From: Anaerolineae bacterium
Lineage (GTDB): Bacteria; Chloroflexota; Anaerolineae; Aggregatilineales; Aggregatilineaceae
DNA length: 64,000 bases
Direction of reading: 5' to 3'
Assembly: GCA_016926875.1 (NCBI GenBank)
Contig: JAFGNU010000040.1
Coordinates: 1-64,000 of the forward strand
Positions 19,357 to 29,913 of this stretch are shown here, piece after piece. Made by a program: the position numbers and the translations under genes. A model generated the notes under the pieces. It had not been told where the DNA came from. It did no database searches and saw nothing but the letters and a program-made list of their open reading frames with translations. How positions within the stretch are numbered: the stretch's first letter is position 1; each line of letters starts with the position of its first letter.

Positions 19357-21183
19357 ATGCCGATTCGTGTGCTTTCTGACGTGGTGGCGGCCCAGATTGC
19401 AGCCGGTGAAGTGGTCGAACGCCCGGCATCGGTCGTCAAGGAACTGGTTGAAAACGCGCTGGACGCGGGCGCGATGGCTGTTACCATCGAGGTCGAAGGC
19501 GGTGGTAAGCGGCTGGTACGTGTGAGCGATGACGGGTACGGTATCCCGTCAGACGAAGCGGCGCTGGCGTTTGCCCGGCACTCGACCAGCAAGCTGCGCA
19601 CCGTCGAAGATTTGAATCACATTGAAACACTGGGCTTTCGCGGAGAGGCGCTGACGAGCATTGCCGCCGTCAGCCGCACAACACTGATCACGCGCCACCG
19701 CGATGAAACCGCCGGGGCAGCGGTGCTGGTCGAAGGGGGCGACGTGCGCGAGGTGCGCCCGGCAGGCGCACCGGCAGGCACGGTGGTAACAGTCGAAAAC
19801 CTGTTCTATAACACGCCCGCGCGGCTCAAGTTTTTGAAGTCCGAGAGCACTGAACGGCGGCATATCACGCAGTTGGTGACGCGCTACGCGATGGCCTACC
19901 CGGACGTGCGTTTCCGGTTGGTGCAGGAAGGGCGCGACCAGTTTCACAGCACGGGGTCCGGCGACCTGGCCGATGTGCTGGTTGAGGCGTTTGGACTGGA
20001 TGCGTTCAAAGAAATGCTTGAAGTTTGCCCCCAGCCTGCGCCACGTTCGGACCTGCCGCCGATTGAGGTCTACGGTTTCTCGTCCACGCCGAGCCTGAAC
20101 CGCTCCAATCGCAGTCACATTATCCTGTTTGTCAACGGGCGCTCGATTGTTGATCAAAGCCTGACGTATGCGGTTGTGCAGGCGTACCATACCCTGCTGC
20201 CGACCGGGCGCTACCCGCTGGCCGTGTTGATGATCATGCTGCCGCCCGAAGAAGTGGATGTGAATGTGCACCCGACCAAAGCCGAGGTGCGCTTCCGCGT
20301 GCCGGACGCGGTATTTGCAGCCGTGCAGCGCGCGGTGCGGCGGGCGGTGATCGACCAGTCGCCGGTGCCGCCGATGCAGGGCGATCCATACGCTGCGGAC
20401 GGCGCGGGATGGGGCGCCCGGCGTGACGAGGCGGGCGGGATTCCGACACGCCCACTGGTGCCCGGCGAACAGCAGCTCCGGTTGGAGCTGGAAGCGTTCA
20501 GCCCTGGACGCTATTCGCAGCAGCGCCCAGATGTGACACAGCTTCCGCCAGCCGCCGGTGATACCGACATCCCGGTAGGACCGGGCAAACCGGCTCGCCC
20601 GCGCACTCTGCCGATCCTGCGTGTAGTGGGGCAGGTGGGCGCGATGTATATTGTGGCGGAAGGCCCGGCAGGGGTGTACCTGATTGACCAGCACGCCGCG
20701 CATGAGCGGATTATGTACGAGCAGTTCATGGCGCAGCAGGCAGCGATGGAACCGGTCGCACAGCGCACGCTGGATGCAGCCACGATTGAATTACCGGCAG
20801 CGGCGGCGCGATTGGTCGAGGAAGCGCTGGATGTGCTGGCCGGGCTGGGGTTTGAGTTGGAGCCGTTTGGCGGGAATACGTTCCGCGTGCGGGCGATCCC
20901 GGCGCTGCTGGCCGACCGCCAGCCGGACGAGGTGCTGTACACTATGCTGGAAGACCTGGAAAGCGGCGCGGAACCGGGCGCGGCTACGCTGGAGGACAGG
21001 CTGACACGTCGCGTATGCAAGGCGGCGGCGGTCAAGGCCGGGCAGACGTTGAGCTATGAAGAAATGGACGGGCTGATCCGGCAGTTGGAGCGGTGCGAAT
21101 ATCCGCGCACATGCCCGCATGGCCGCCCAACCATGCTGCATATCAGCGGGGACGAACTGGCAAAGCAGTTTGGCCGGGAGTGA
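19357..21183 (+). CDS. mutL: DNA mismatch repair protein MutL (endonuclease-type)
   Basis: IAAGEVVERPASVVKELVENALDAGA, GFRGEAL, C-terminal DQHAAHERIMYE and CPHGRP motifs. Confidence 0.97.
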   Translation: MPIRVLSDVVAAQIAAGEVVERPASVVKELVENALDAGAMAVTIEVEGGGKRLVRVSDDGYGIPSDEAALAFARHSTSKLRTVEDLNHIETLGFRGEALTSIAAVSRTTLITRHRDETAGAAVLVEGGDVREVRPAGAPAGTVVTVENLFYNTPARLKFLKSESTERRHITQLVTRYAMAYPDVRFRLVQEGRDQFHSTGSGDLADVLVEAFGLDAFKEMLEVCPQPAPRSDLPPIEVYGFSSTPSLNRSNRSHIILFVNGRSIVDQSLTYAVVQAYHTLLPTGRYPLAVLMIMLPPEEVDVNVHPTKAEVRFRVPDAVFAAVQRAVRRAVIDQSPVPPMQGDPYAADGAGWGARRDEAGGIPTRPLVPGEQQLRLELEAFSPGRYSQQRPDVTQLPPAAGDTDIPVGPGKPARPRTLPILRVVGQVGAMYIVAEGPAGVYLIDQHAAHERIMYEQFMAQQAAMEPVAQRTLDAATIELPAAAARLVEEALDVLAGLGFELEPFGGNTFRVRAIPALLADRQPDEVLYTMLEDLESGAEPGAATLEDRLTRRVCKAAAVKAGQTLSYEEMDGLIRQLERCEYPRTCPHGRPTMLHISGDELAKQFGRE

Positions 21184-21224
21184 AATAACTCGCCGGGCAA
21201 ACAGTGTGTGAAGGAGTGACTCCC

Positions 21225-21725
21225 ATGAAACAGGCCAAAGCCGAACTGCCCTATGATGAGTCCTATTTGGGGCAACTGCGCCAGCTTGTTGGCCAGCGAA
21301 AACTGATCGCGGTTACCGTGCGGGCCGTGATCAGGGATGACCAGGGGCGTGTGCTGCTGATCCGGCGGCGTGATAATGACCGTTGGGCGATGCCCGCCGG
21401 CAGCATGGAGCTTGACGAATCGATTGAAGAGACGCTGCGGCGCGAGGTACGGGAAGAAACGGGTCTGACCGTCACGGCTGCAACGCTGATCGCGGTTTAC
21501 TCGCATCCGCGTTATAGCGCGATAACCACCTACGGCGATCCCTACCAGTTTATTTCCTTTGTCTTTCGGGTGGATGGTTGGGCGGGTGAGCTAGTCACCA
21601 ACACCGACGAAACCATTGACGCGCGTTTCTTCGCGCCGGATGACCTGCCGGACAATATGCCCGACCTGTACCGGGAAACGCTGACCGACGCGGCGCAGTA
21701 TAACGGGACGCTTTTCCTCAAGTGA
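21225..21725 (+). CDS. NUDIX hydrolase
   Basis: Nudix box GSMELDESIEETLRREVREETGL; RBS GAAGGAG upstream of MKQAKAEL. Confidence 0.85.
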   Translation: MKQAKAELPYDESYLGQLRQLVGQRKLIAVTVRAVIRDDQGRVLLIRRRDNDRWAMPAGSMELDESIEETLRREVREETGLTVTAATLIAVYSHPRYSAITTYGDPYQFISFVFRVDGWAGELVTNTDETIDARFFAPDDLPDNMPDLYRETLTDAAQYNGTLFLK

Positions 21726-21751
21726 GCCTCGCTGTTGGCGCTCGAAACCAT

Positions 21752-21784
21752 AAAGGGCAGCTCCGGCGTGGAACTGCCCTTTTT
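21752..21784 (+). terminator. intrinsic terminator
   Basis: AAAGGGCAG CTCCGGCGTGGAA CTGCCCTTTTT. Confidence 0.75.
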
Positions 21785-21810
21785 GACTGATGGTGATGAA
21801 CGCGCGCCGA

Positions 21811-22848
21811 TCAGGAGATCGCGGCCATTTCTTCCTTGCGTTTGCGCTTGGCTTCGCGGTTCACAAACGGGATTTCGCCTTTTTCCCACGAAACCAGCAG
21901 CGGTACGGCGTTGAAGATGGACGAGTACGTACCGCTCATCAGGCCGATCAGCAAGATGCCGATGAACTGGCGGATGGTTTCGCCGCCGAACAGCAGAATG
22001 GCGATCATGATGAAGATCGCGTTCAACTGGGTCGCCAGCGAGCGGTGGATAGTTTCCAGCACGCTGCGGTTGACGACGATGTCGTATGTTTCGCCGCGAT
22101 ACTTTGGGATGTTTTCACGGATGCGGTCAAAAACCACAATCGAGTCCTGGACCGAGAAGCCAACCACGGTCAAGATCGCGGTCAGGAACAGGGCATCGGC
22201 TTCCCAGTCGAAGAAGATGCCCAGGATGGACATGATGCCCATCGTGATGAAAATATCGTGAAACATTGCAGCGATAGCGCACGCACCGTAGCGGAAGGCA
22301 TGCGGCACGCGGCGGAACGCCCAGACGATAAAGGACAACACGATCACGGCTACGGCCAGCGTAGCCAGGACTGCCGCGCGGGTAACTTCCTTGCCGACGG
22401 TAGCCGATACACTGCTGGACGTGATGGCGTCTTCGCGGTTCGGGTCTTCTTCAATGGATTTGGGCGACCAGAACTCGCCCAGTTCTTGCTGTAGAAAGAC
22501 CTTCAAGTTGGACAGCCGGTTTTCCCCGATGTCTTCCAGACGAATCTGCCAGCGGCTCCCGGCAGGTTCTATGCCTTCTGCTGCGTCGATCTCGTCGGTT
22601 GAGATCGGGTCCAGGCGCTGGACAACGTAGTCATCCAGTCCAAAATCGGTCAGGGTGTTGCGGATTTCCTGCTCGCCAATATTGTTGACAAACGACACTT
22701 CCATCAGCGTGCCGCCGGTGAAGTCGATGCTCAACCGGACCGGTGAACCGTACTCGATTGTCGAGTAGATCATGGCGATGATACCTGGAATGATCACCGC
22801 CGCCGAGAAAAGGAAGAAAAACTTACGGCGTTGTGCAAATTGAAACAT
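21811..22848 (-). CDS. secF: protein translocase subunit SecF
   Basis: 'SIDFTGGTLMEVSF', 'GFSVQDSIVVFDRIREN', six-TM SecF pattern. Confidence 0.95.
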   Translation of the reverse strand: MFQFAQRRKFFFLFSAAVIIPGIIAMIYSTIEYGSPVRLSIDFTGGTLMEVSFVNNIGEQEIRNTLTDFGLDDYVVQRLDPISTDEIDAAEGIEPAGSRWQIRLEDIGENRLSNLKVFLQQELGEFWSPKSIEEDPNREDAITSSSVSATVGKEVTRAAVLATLAVAVIVLSFIVWAFRRVPHAFRYGACAIAAMFHDIFITMGIMSILGIFFDWEADALFLTAILTVVGFSVQDSIVVFDRIRENIPKYRGETYDIVVNRSVLETIHRSLATQLNAIFIMIAILLFGGETIRQFIGILLIGLMSGTYSSIFNAVPLLVSWEKGEIPFVNREAKRKRKEEMAAIS

Positions 22849-22872
22849 AGTGACTGTCTCCCTTACGTATGC

Positions 22873-24366
22873 CTAAACGCCGAGCAGCCGGTGGTGGGTC
22901 CGCAACTGGTCACCGAATATCAGCACCACGCTATGCAGGAACGTGCGCGTGGCGATGACGGCGGTGAACAGGTTGATGACCAGACCCATACCCAGCGTGA
23001 TGGCGAAGCCGCGAACGGCGCTGGCGCCGAATGCGCTGCCGAAGAAGTACAAAATAAAGCAAATGATGATCGTCGAGATGTTCGAGTCACGGATGGACGT
23101 CCAGGCGCGGTTGAATCCGGCCTCGATGGCACGGTCCATTGTGCGCCCGGCGCGCAGTTCTTCTTTCATGCGCTCGAAGATCAGGATGTTGCCGTCAACG
23201 GCTGTGCCGATGGAGATCAAGAAGCCGATGATGGCTGGCAGGCTGAGCGTGACCGGGATGAACTTGAACAGCGCAAAGTTGATCACGGCGAACAACAGCA
23301 GCGCAAGGTCGGCAGCGATGCCCGGCACGCGGTAGTAGATCAGCATGAACAGCAGCACGGTGATCACGCCGATGATGCCTGCACGGATCGAGCGGTCCAC
23401 CGAAATCTGACCCAGGGTAGGGCCGATGGTGTCGAACGCGATGATGTCCAGCGGGATAGGCAGGGCACCGTATTTAAGCTGGGCGGCCAGGATTTCGGCT
23501 TGTTCTTTGGTGAACCCGCCGGTAATGACGCCGCCGTCCATCGTGCCCGCGGCGGCGCTGCTGGATAGGCCCGATTGGATGGTCGGATACGAGATCAGGC
23601 GCCCGTCCAGCACGATTGCCATCGGGCGGTTGGCGTTATTGGCGACATAATCAACAAACGGCTCGCTCAGCTCGTTATCCTTGATGACGAAGTTAACCGT
23701 CCAATCTGTGCCAAGCTGGCTGCGCGGCGCAGCAGCGGCATCTTCCAGTCCGGCGCCGGTCATGATGGTTTCATAGGGCGTGCCATCCGACTGGAGCAGC
23801 GCGGGTTCGGGGTCTGGATTATCTGGGTCTTCGCTGGCGCAGGTATATTCATCATAAGCTGGTGGGGTTTCATCTTCGGCCAGTCTGGCTTCGGCGCGGG
23901 CAACCTGTTCAGTCGTCAGGACGCAGGCGCCTTCGGGAATCTGGCCAGAGGCAATCGCCGAAAAATCGACAAACTCCAGCAGGCCGGTAGTTTTGATCGC
24001 ATCAAACGCGACCGACTGGCGGCGCACACCTGGCAGTTCGACGATGATCCGTCCGCCTTCCTGTTTCTGGACGACGGCTTCGGTCACGCCGAGGCCGTTT
24101 ACACGTCGTTCGACGTTTTTGGCCGCCTGATCCATTGTCGCGTCGTCGTATTTGGTGCCCGGCGCGGCGGCGAGCAATACGCGCGATCCGCCTTGCAGGT
24201 CCAAACCCTGTATAACCTTAACATCGCGGTCCATCTCAAAAGCGCCGTCGTAGCGCCCATCGTTGTTCCAATCCCAGTGAACACCGGGATTATCTGGAAG
24301 GCTCATCCAGATGGATATGGCGGCAACCGCGAGAATGACCACAAGCCAGAGGCGGTACCTTCTCAT
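22873..24366 (-). CDS. secD: protein translocase subunit SecD
   Basis: 'GLDLQGGSRVLL', 'GTAVDGNILIFERMKEELRAG'; adjacent to secF. Confidence 0.95.
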   Translation of the reverse strand: MRRYRLWLVVILAVAAISIWMSLPDNPGVHWDWNNDGRYDGAFEMDRDVKVIQGLDLQGGSRVLLAAAPGTKYDDATMDQAAKNVERRVNGLGVTEAVVQKQEGGRIIVELPGVRRQSVAFDAIKTTGLLEFVDFSAIASGQIPEGACVLTTEQVARAEARLAEDETPPAYDEYTCASEDPDNPDPEPALLQSDGTPYETIMTGAGLEDAAAAPRSQLGTDWTVNFVIKDNELSEPFVDYVANNANRPMAIVLDGRLISYPTIQSGLSSSAAAGTMDGGVITGGFTKEQAEILAAQLKYGALPIPLDIIAFDTIGPTLGQISVDRSIRAGIIGVITVLLFMLIYYRVPGIAADLALLLFAVINFALFKFIPVTLSLPAIIGFLISIGTAVDGNILIFERMKEELRAGRTMDRAIEAGFNRAWTSIRDSNISTIIICFILYFFGSAFGASAVRGFAITLGMGLVINLFTAVIATRTFLHSVVLIFGDQLRTHHRLLGV

Positions 24367-24600
24367 TCTTCGTTCCTCTCAGTGGCAGTCACTTACAAGC
24401 ATCAAAGCAGTTATTGTCTGATGAGTTCAAAAACCAGTCCGAGGGCGGGCTGGTTGAAAACTGTGCCATGATAACGCGTAGAGGGGTGAAATGGCAAGTG
24501 TCTGATGGCCTGAAATACCGTTTGAGGCTTGCAACCAGCCGGGCCGATGCAAACCTCACACGGATGAACATGCGGTGAGCGCCTCATAATCGACCAGGAC

Positions 24601-25194
24601 TCAGGCGGGCGAGTCGTTTTCGCCTGCCAGCCCCAGCTCCGGCGCAATGGCTTTCATCGCATCCAACACCAGCGGGATGTGCTCGGTCCACAGGTCTACG
24701 CCGAGCGCTTGGGCGGCGTGCTCGATTTCTTCGCGGTGGACCGCTGCCGCAAAGCTGCGGTCTTTCCACTTGTTGCGCACCGACTTGATCTTGGTGATGT
24801 CGCGGATGTCGCGCGAGGGGCGGACGAGCGCAACCGCTGTCAAAAAGCCGGTCAGTTCATCGACCGCGACGAGCGATTTTTCCATCAGGCTTGTGGGCTG
24901 AATACCGGTGCGCTCGGCGGCATGGGCGGCAACAGCGCGCACAATATCCTCATCCACGCCTTTTTCACGCAGCACTTGCAGCCCGGTGAACGGGTGCCCG
25001 TCCGGGGCGGTCATATCCGGGTGCTTTTCGTAATCAAAGTCGTGTACCAGGCCGACGATGCCCCATTTTTCCTCGTCTTCGCCAAAGCGGCGAGCATACG
25101 CCCGCATGGCGGCTTCGACGGCCAACATATGCCTGATCAGGCTTGATGATTCGGTCCACTCGGTCACAAGCTGCCAGGCTTCCTCACGATTCAT
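24601..25194 (-). CDS. HD domain hydrolase
   Basis: 'IRHMLAVEAAMRAYARRFGEDEEKWGIVGLVHDFDYEKHPD' HD motif. Confidence 0.85.
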   Translation of the reverse strand: MNREEAWQLVTEWTESSSLIRHMLAVEAAMRAYARRFGEDEEKWGIVGLVHDFDYEKHPDMTAPDGHPFTGLQVLREKGVDEDIVRAVAAHAAERTGIQPTSLMEKSLVAVDELTGFLTAVALVRPSRDIRDITKIKSVRNKWKDRSFAAAVHREEIEHAAQALGVDLWTEHIPLVLDAMKAIAPELGLAGENDSPA

Positions 25195-25634
25195 GCGTCC
25201 TGTCCTTCCGTTTCGATGATCTCATGTGAATAATGGATAGTGGCGGTGTGGCGCAGGGTAGCCGCCGCGCCGCAGTACTTGTCACTCGATAGCTCGATTG
25301 CCCGCTCGACGGCTGCCGGGGACACGTTGTGTCCACTGACGATAAAATGCACCGTGATGTCTGTGAACACTTTTGGGTGATCATCGGCGCGCGTGCCGTT
25401 AACCTGGACTTCCAACCCGGTTACGGCCTGCTTTTTCTTGCGCAGAATGCTGATCACGTCCATGCCGGTGCAGCCGCCCAGCGCGGTGAGCATCAATTCC
25501 ATCGGGCTGACGCCGCCATCGTGCCCGCCGACGGATTTTTTGGCATCGAGGGAAATAGTGTACCCGTTGCTGCTGTGCCCGGTGAATAACATGTCGTCGC
25601 GCAAAACGACGGTAGAGCTTTTTGTTTCTGCCAT
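25191..25634 (-). CDS. OsmC family protein
   Basis: 'GGVSPMELMLTALGGCTGMDVISIL', 'SSDKYCGAAATL'; overlaps HD gene start by 4 nt. Confidence 0.88.
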   Translation of the reverse strand: MAETKSSTVVLRDDMLFTGHSSNGYTISLDAKKSVGGHDGGVSPMELMLTALGGCTGMDVISILRKKKQAVTGLEVQVNGTRADDHPKVFTDITVHFIVSGHNVSPAAVERAIELSSDKYCGAAATLRHTATIHYSHEIIETEGQDA

Positions 25635-25903
25635 CACATTGTTCCTCAGTTCTACCCTTATGCCGTGTCCATTATAGCGGGTTTGATACATTCTACCCGC
25701 TCGTTGTTCGTTGGTAAGATGCAGGCGCAGGCCAGACGGTTGTAGAGCCGGACTGATTCACAGGCAAAAAACGCAACCGGGCGCGGCGTGCTGCATCCAA
25801 GTAAGTAACGGACAATATGCACTTTTGGGCAGAACGCCGGGTTGCGCTATGATACAAGGCGTGTGAAGACACCGGTCAAACCAGGTTAGCCCAAAGAGTG
25901 CTT

Positions 25904-26506
25904 ATGGACACATCAGATGAAGCTGTTCTGGTAGCCCGCCTGCAAGCGGGGGATCAGGCAGCGTATGCCCAACTGGTCGAGGAACACGCCGGTCGAATTT
26001 ACCGGCTGGCACTGCGGATGATGGGCAACGAAGCCGACGCCGAAGACGTGCTGCAAGAAACGTTCCTGAGCGCGTTCAAATCCATCGATACCTTTCAGGC
26101 GCGGTCAAGCCTGAGCACGTGGCTGTACCGGATCGCGTCAAACGTGGCCCTGATGCGGCTGCGGCGTAACGAACCGGTCCAGGTATCGGTTGATGAACCG
26201 CTGGAACGCGACGACGGCGAACTGATTCCACGGCAGTTTTTTGATTTTTGCTGCCTGCCAGAAGAAGAATTGGTCCGGGACGAGGTGCGGCAAGAAATGA
26301 AGCGCGCGGTTGAGGAGCTGCCGCCCAGTCTGCGTAGTGTATTTGTACTGCGCGATATTGAGGAGCTGTCAACCAGCGAAACCGCCGACGCGCTCGACCT
26401 GTCGATCTCGGCGGTCAAAAGCCGCTTGATGCGCGCACGCCTGAAACTGCGCGAGCGGTTGAGTCTCTATTTTTCACACGGGTCGATCAGCACAGAAACG
26501 AGGTAG
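25904..26506 (+). CDS. ECF RNA polymerase sigma factor
   Basis: Sigma70 region 2 'YRLALRMMGNEADAEDVLQETFLSAFKSI', region 4 'VFVLRDIEELSTSETADALDLSISAVKSRLMRAR'. Confidence 0.92.
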   Translation: MDTSDEAVLVARLQAGDQAAYAQLVEEHAGRIYRLALRMMGNEADAEDVLQETFLSAFKSIDTFQARSSLSTWLYRIASNVALMRLRRNEPVQVSVDEPLERDDGELIPRQFFDFCCLPEEELVRDEVRQEMKRAVEELPPSLRSVFVLRDIEELSTSETADALDLSISAVKSRLMRARLKLRERLSLYFSHGSISTETR

Positions 26507-26821
26507 GTGATGGGCGCTACGGGGCATTCTCATGATCATGACCAGCATGACTGCCGCCGTTATCTCGACGGCCTGTCGGATTACGTAGACGGCACATTGG
26601 GCGAGGAACTGTGCCGGGAGCTAGAAGCGCACATGGCCGAGTGTGAAAACTGCCGGGTGGTGGTTAACACGCTCACCAAGACGATCACCCTGTACCACCA
26701 GCTTCCATCCCCCGTAATGCCGGACACGGTGAAAGAACGCCTGTATACGGTACTGGACCTCAAGCCGTTTTATCACCCGGCAGCTTCGGATGCGCAGGCC
26801 GACACCGACCAGCCGGGGTAG
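26507..26821 (+). CDS. putative anti-sigma factor with zf-HC2-like zinc finger
   Basis: 'LSDYVDGTLGEELCRELEAHMAECENCRVVV' immediately after sigma gene. Confidence 0.85.
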   Translation: MMGATGHSHDHDQHDCRRYLDGLSDYVDGTLGEELCRELEAHMAECENCRVVVNTLTKTITLYHQLPSPVMPDTVKERLYTVLDLKPFYHPAASDAQADTDQPG

Positions 26822-26941
26822 GGGGGGGATGCGCCGGTTGTGTTCGGTTTGTGTTGATTCTGCCTGCAACCTTTGACAGGCCGCTGCATCTAAGCGAACA
26901 GCGCAGGCTGAACAGGCTAAATACCGAGTGTGTGAGGGAAT

Positions 26942-27211
26942 ATGGCAAAACGAGCCGACCAAAACGGCAAAAAGAAGAAAAAGCGCGTGATCGTTTTTTC
27001 CACGCCAACCTGCCCGCACTGCACGACCGCCAAGCGCTATCTACGCCAGCGGGGCGTGCGGTTCCGTGACGTGGACGTGAGCAGGGATGCTGCCGCCGCG
27101 CGTGACATGGTGCGCCGCAGCGGCCAGCAGGGCGTCCCGGTGATCGACATCGGCGGGCGGATCGTAGTGGGCTTCAACCGGGTGGAAGTAGACCGGCTGC
27201 TTGACCTGTGA
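26942..27211 (+). CDS. glutaredoxin-family protein
   Basis: 'VIVFSTPTCPHCTTAKRYLRQRGVRFRDVDVS...GQQGVPVIDIGGRIVVGFN' CPHC active site. Confidence 0.88.
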   Translation: MAKRADQNGKKKKKRVIVFSTPTCPHCTTAKRYLRQRGVRFRDVDVSRDAAAARDMVRRSGQQGVPVIDIGGRIVVGFNRVEVDRLLDL

Positions 27212-27223
27212 CCCTGGACTATT

Positions 27224-27259
27224 AAGCAGGCGGTCCGAAACCAGACCGCCTATCTGCTT
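27224..27259. terminator. hairpin/bidirectional terminator candidate
   Basis: AAGCAGGCGGTC CGAAACCA GACCGCCTATCTGCTT. Confidence 0.5.
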
Positions 27260-27329
27260 ATCTGAAACGGGTTAATTACTTTTCATTCCGCACCTGCGGC
27301 ACCGCTTGAGGGTATCAGTTTTCGATGTT

Positions 27330-28184
27330 TTACGCTGATGGCATAGTGAAACATACGCGAAAACCTAGACTGTCGTATGCGGCATCTGGAAAATCCATGT
27401 TTCGCATAGCCACCCGCGCATCTTCATCATCCATGCGCCAGGTTCCTCCCCGCACAACCCGAGCGCCTTTAGCACCAAAATTTTTGATTTCATTCGCTGC
27501 GAGATGCTTATACGGATTGGTCCATGCTGAAAGACACCATTCTACCACGTTGCCAGCCATGTCCAGCACCCCATAGGGCGATGCGCCAGCAGGGAAACTG
27601 CCCACCGGGGTTGTTTGCTTGCGGTATTTTCCGCCTGTAAGTCTGCTTTCATCAATATTGGCGTATCCAACTTGATATTCATTACCCCACGGATAAATGC
27701 GTCCGTCGGTGCCGCGCGCTGCTTTTTCCCATTCGGCCTCGATGGGCAGGTGTACCGGCCAATCTTGCACGTTATCAAGTGCATACTCGCCTTTTAACCG
27801 ATGTGACAACCATCGGCAAAAAGCCATGGCTTGATACCAATTGACGTGTTCTCGGGGATGGTTGGGGATTTTCCATTCCTGTTCGAAAGGCTGCCTAAAT
27901 TCTTGCCCTAACCCCTGCCACCAGCGATCATCGCCAATTCCATCTTCCGCATCAATGAAAACCTGGAACTGCGAGTAGGTAATCGGGTATTTAGCGATGG
28001 CGAAAGCGGGCAAAGTTACTTTGTGTAAATTCGGCTCTGTATCCCTGGCCCGCTTATCTTTTTGACGTTCAGAACCCATCAAGAATGGCCCGGCAGGTAC
28101 TTCGCACCACTCAAAAGGTTCACCAATAATGTTACACACATAAATAGCAGACTCTTCCAAGCGTGATGGTTTCTTTTTCAGCAT
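27330..28184 (-). CDS. SUMF1/formylglycine-generating-enzyme-like protein
   Basis: 'FLMGSERQKDKRARDTEPNLHKVTLPAFAIAKYPITYSQFQVFI', 'RVVRGGTWRMDDEDARVAMRN', 'LGFRVCF'. Confidence 0.88.
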   Translation of the reverse strand: MLKKKPSRLEESAIYVCNIIGEPFEWCEVPAGPFLMGSERQKDKRARDTEPNLHKVTLPAFAIAKYPITYSQFQVFIDAEDGIGDDRWWQGLGQEFRQPFEQEWKIPNHPREHVNWYQAMAFCRWLSHRLKGEYALDNVQDWPVHLPIEAEWEKAARGTDGRIYPWGNEYQVGYANIDESRLTGGKYRKQTTPVGSFPAGASPYGVLDMAGNVVEWCLSAWTNPYKHLAANEIKNFGAKGARVVRGGTWRMDDEDARVAMRNMDFPDAAYDSLGFRVCFTMPSA

Positions 28185-28267
28185 GATACATTCCTCCCTC
28201 AACTAAGTGCGCTGCTTTGCGCAAGCAGCGTTGTTGCTCGACCGAAAGCCATTCAAATGGTAGATGG

Positions 28268-28696
28268 CTAGGGGACAATCATCGGCAGGTCGGCCTGCTG
28301 CCAGGCGATGACTCCCCCCCTGATCTGGTAGACGTGCTGATAGCCCAGGGAGATCAGATCGATGGCAGCTTCCTGGCTGCGATTGCCGTTTCTACAGATC
28401 ACATAGATATCGGCTTCTTTGGGGAGTTCATTGGGAGCGCGGCGCTTGATATCGCCCAGCGAAATCAGGGTTGAGCCATACGGGTAGCCGGTGTTCCATT
28501 CGTCCGGCTCGCGCACGTCCAACAGGATGGCATTATCACTGCTGCTAATGCGCTCGTAGGCGGTTTTGGGATTGAGCGTTTTGTAGGTGGCGGCCTTGTT
28601 GTTGCTTTTGGCGTCGTCGGTGCTGCCGCAGGCGACAGCCGTCAAGGCAAGTAACGTGACCAGGATCAGGATAAAAAACAGGTTGCGCTTTGCCAT
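28268..28696 (-). CDS. rhodanese-like domain lipoprotein
   Basis: Lipobox TAVACGS; 'ILLDVREPDEW', 'YVICRNGNRSQEAA'. Confidence 0.88.
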   Translation of the reverse strand: MAKRNLFFILILVTLLALTAVACGSTDDAKSNNKAATYKTLNPKTAYERISSSDNAILLDVREPDEWNTGYPYGSTLISLGDIKRRAPNELPKEADIYVICRNGNRSQEAAIDLISLGYQHVYQIRGGVIAWQQADLPMIVP

Positions 28697-28732
28697 ATGG
28701 TTCCCTCGTTGGAGATATGAATACCAGGCTTA

Positions 28733-29704
28733 TTAAAGCTCGGAATCGGGAGCGTACCGGGACACGATCTGCCCGTCACAGTGCTCGCCAGCGGGTATCA
28801 CGGCCCGGTTGAGCACAACACTGTTACGCACCACCGCTCCCTGGCCGACAGCAGCGCCCGACTCCAGGTATACATGCGGGCCAATGTGGGCGCCCTGGCC
28901 AACGCTGACGTTGGGGTCGATACGGACGGGCGGGATGATATACACAGAGCCGGGAATCTCGCTCAAGATGTGGGTATCACGGCCCTGTTCCAGGAAATGC
29001 CGGTTGATAGCCAGCAGGTCCGATCCGCCGGTGAGATGCAGCCGCCAGTCGGTTTGGACGGCGCCGACCCGCCCGCCGTCATGCAAGTACGCCTGGATGC
29101 CGCTGACAATCTCGCGTTCCCCGCGTGGAGAGACTTCTACCTGGGGCAAATAGTCGAGAAAGCGCCGGGAAAAGGCGTAGAGCATGATGCCCGCCCACGA
29201 GCCGCGCGGGGCTGCCGGTTTTTCCTCGATGGCGATGACGTGATCGCCGTTCAGGATGACATCCGACGATTTACGAATTACATCTGGAGTAGCCGGGAGC
29301 AGGCTGAGAACCACATCCTGATCGGGATTGCTGTTGGCCTGGGCCAGCAGGGCTTTGACATGTTCGGGGGATGTCAGATTGTCGACGGATGACAGCAAAA
29401 ACGGCCCGTCGATATATGGGGCGGCCAGCAGCAGGGCGTCAACGGTGCCGGTGGGAATAGACTGAAGTGCAAACCGGACTTCGGTGTCCGGGTGCCACGA
29501 ACCGCTCAGGTACGATGCAACCGCGCCCTCGTTCTCGCCTACGACTACTATAAACTGCCGGATGCCCGCCTCGCGCATGTGGTCCATGACACGGGCGACA
29601 ATCGGTTTGCCGAGGATAGGGAGCATAGATTTGGGACGGTCTTTGGTGAGTACGCCGAGCCGCGAACCGTGCCCGGCTGCCAGAATCACCGCTTGTTGGA
29701 TCAC
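28733..29704 (-). CDS. sugar-1-phosphate nucleotidyltransferase with left-handed beta-helix tail
   Basis: 'AVILAAGHGSRLGVLTKDRPKSMLPILGKPI', hexapeptide-like 'VSVGQGAHIGPHVYLESGAAVGQGAVV'. Confidence 0.85.
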   Translation of the reverse strand: MIQQAVILAAGHGSRLGVLTKDRPKSMLPILGKPIVARVMDHMREAGIRQFIVVVGENEGAVASYLSGSWHPDTEVRFALQSIPTGTVDALLLAAPYIDGPFLLSSVDNLTSPEHVKALLAQANSNPDQDVVLSLLPATPDVIRKSSDVILNGDHVIAIEEKPAAPRGSWAGIMLYAFSRRFLDYLPQVEVSPRGEREIVSGIQAYLHDGGRVGAVQTDWRLHLTGGSDLLAINRHFLEQGRDTHILSEIPGSVYIIPPVRIDPNVSVGQGAHIGPHVYLESGAAVGQGAVVRNSVVLNRAVIPAGEHCDGQIVSRYAPDSEL

Positions 29705-29913
29705 GATGCCGGGTATCCTTTCCGGTGAAAGCCAGCATCGTGGCTGGCTATGTGCAACCCTGTCACAGGGTATCAGGCTGGATTATGACAGGGGGATTAT
29801 ATCACGATCCGGGCATTGGGGTAGAGTGGGCCTTTTGGCCCATAGCACCAAAGCGTCAGGTTCTGCTATACTGGAAAGCGGAAAGGTGAAAGGAGTTACC
29901 GAGCAGGTAAGAG

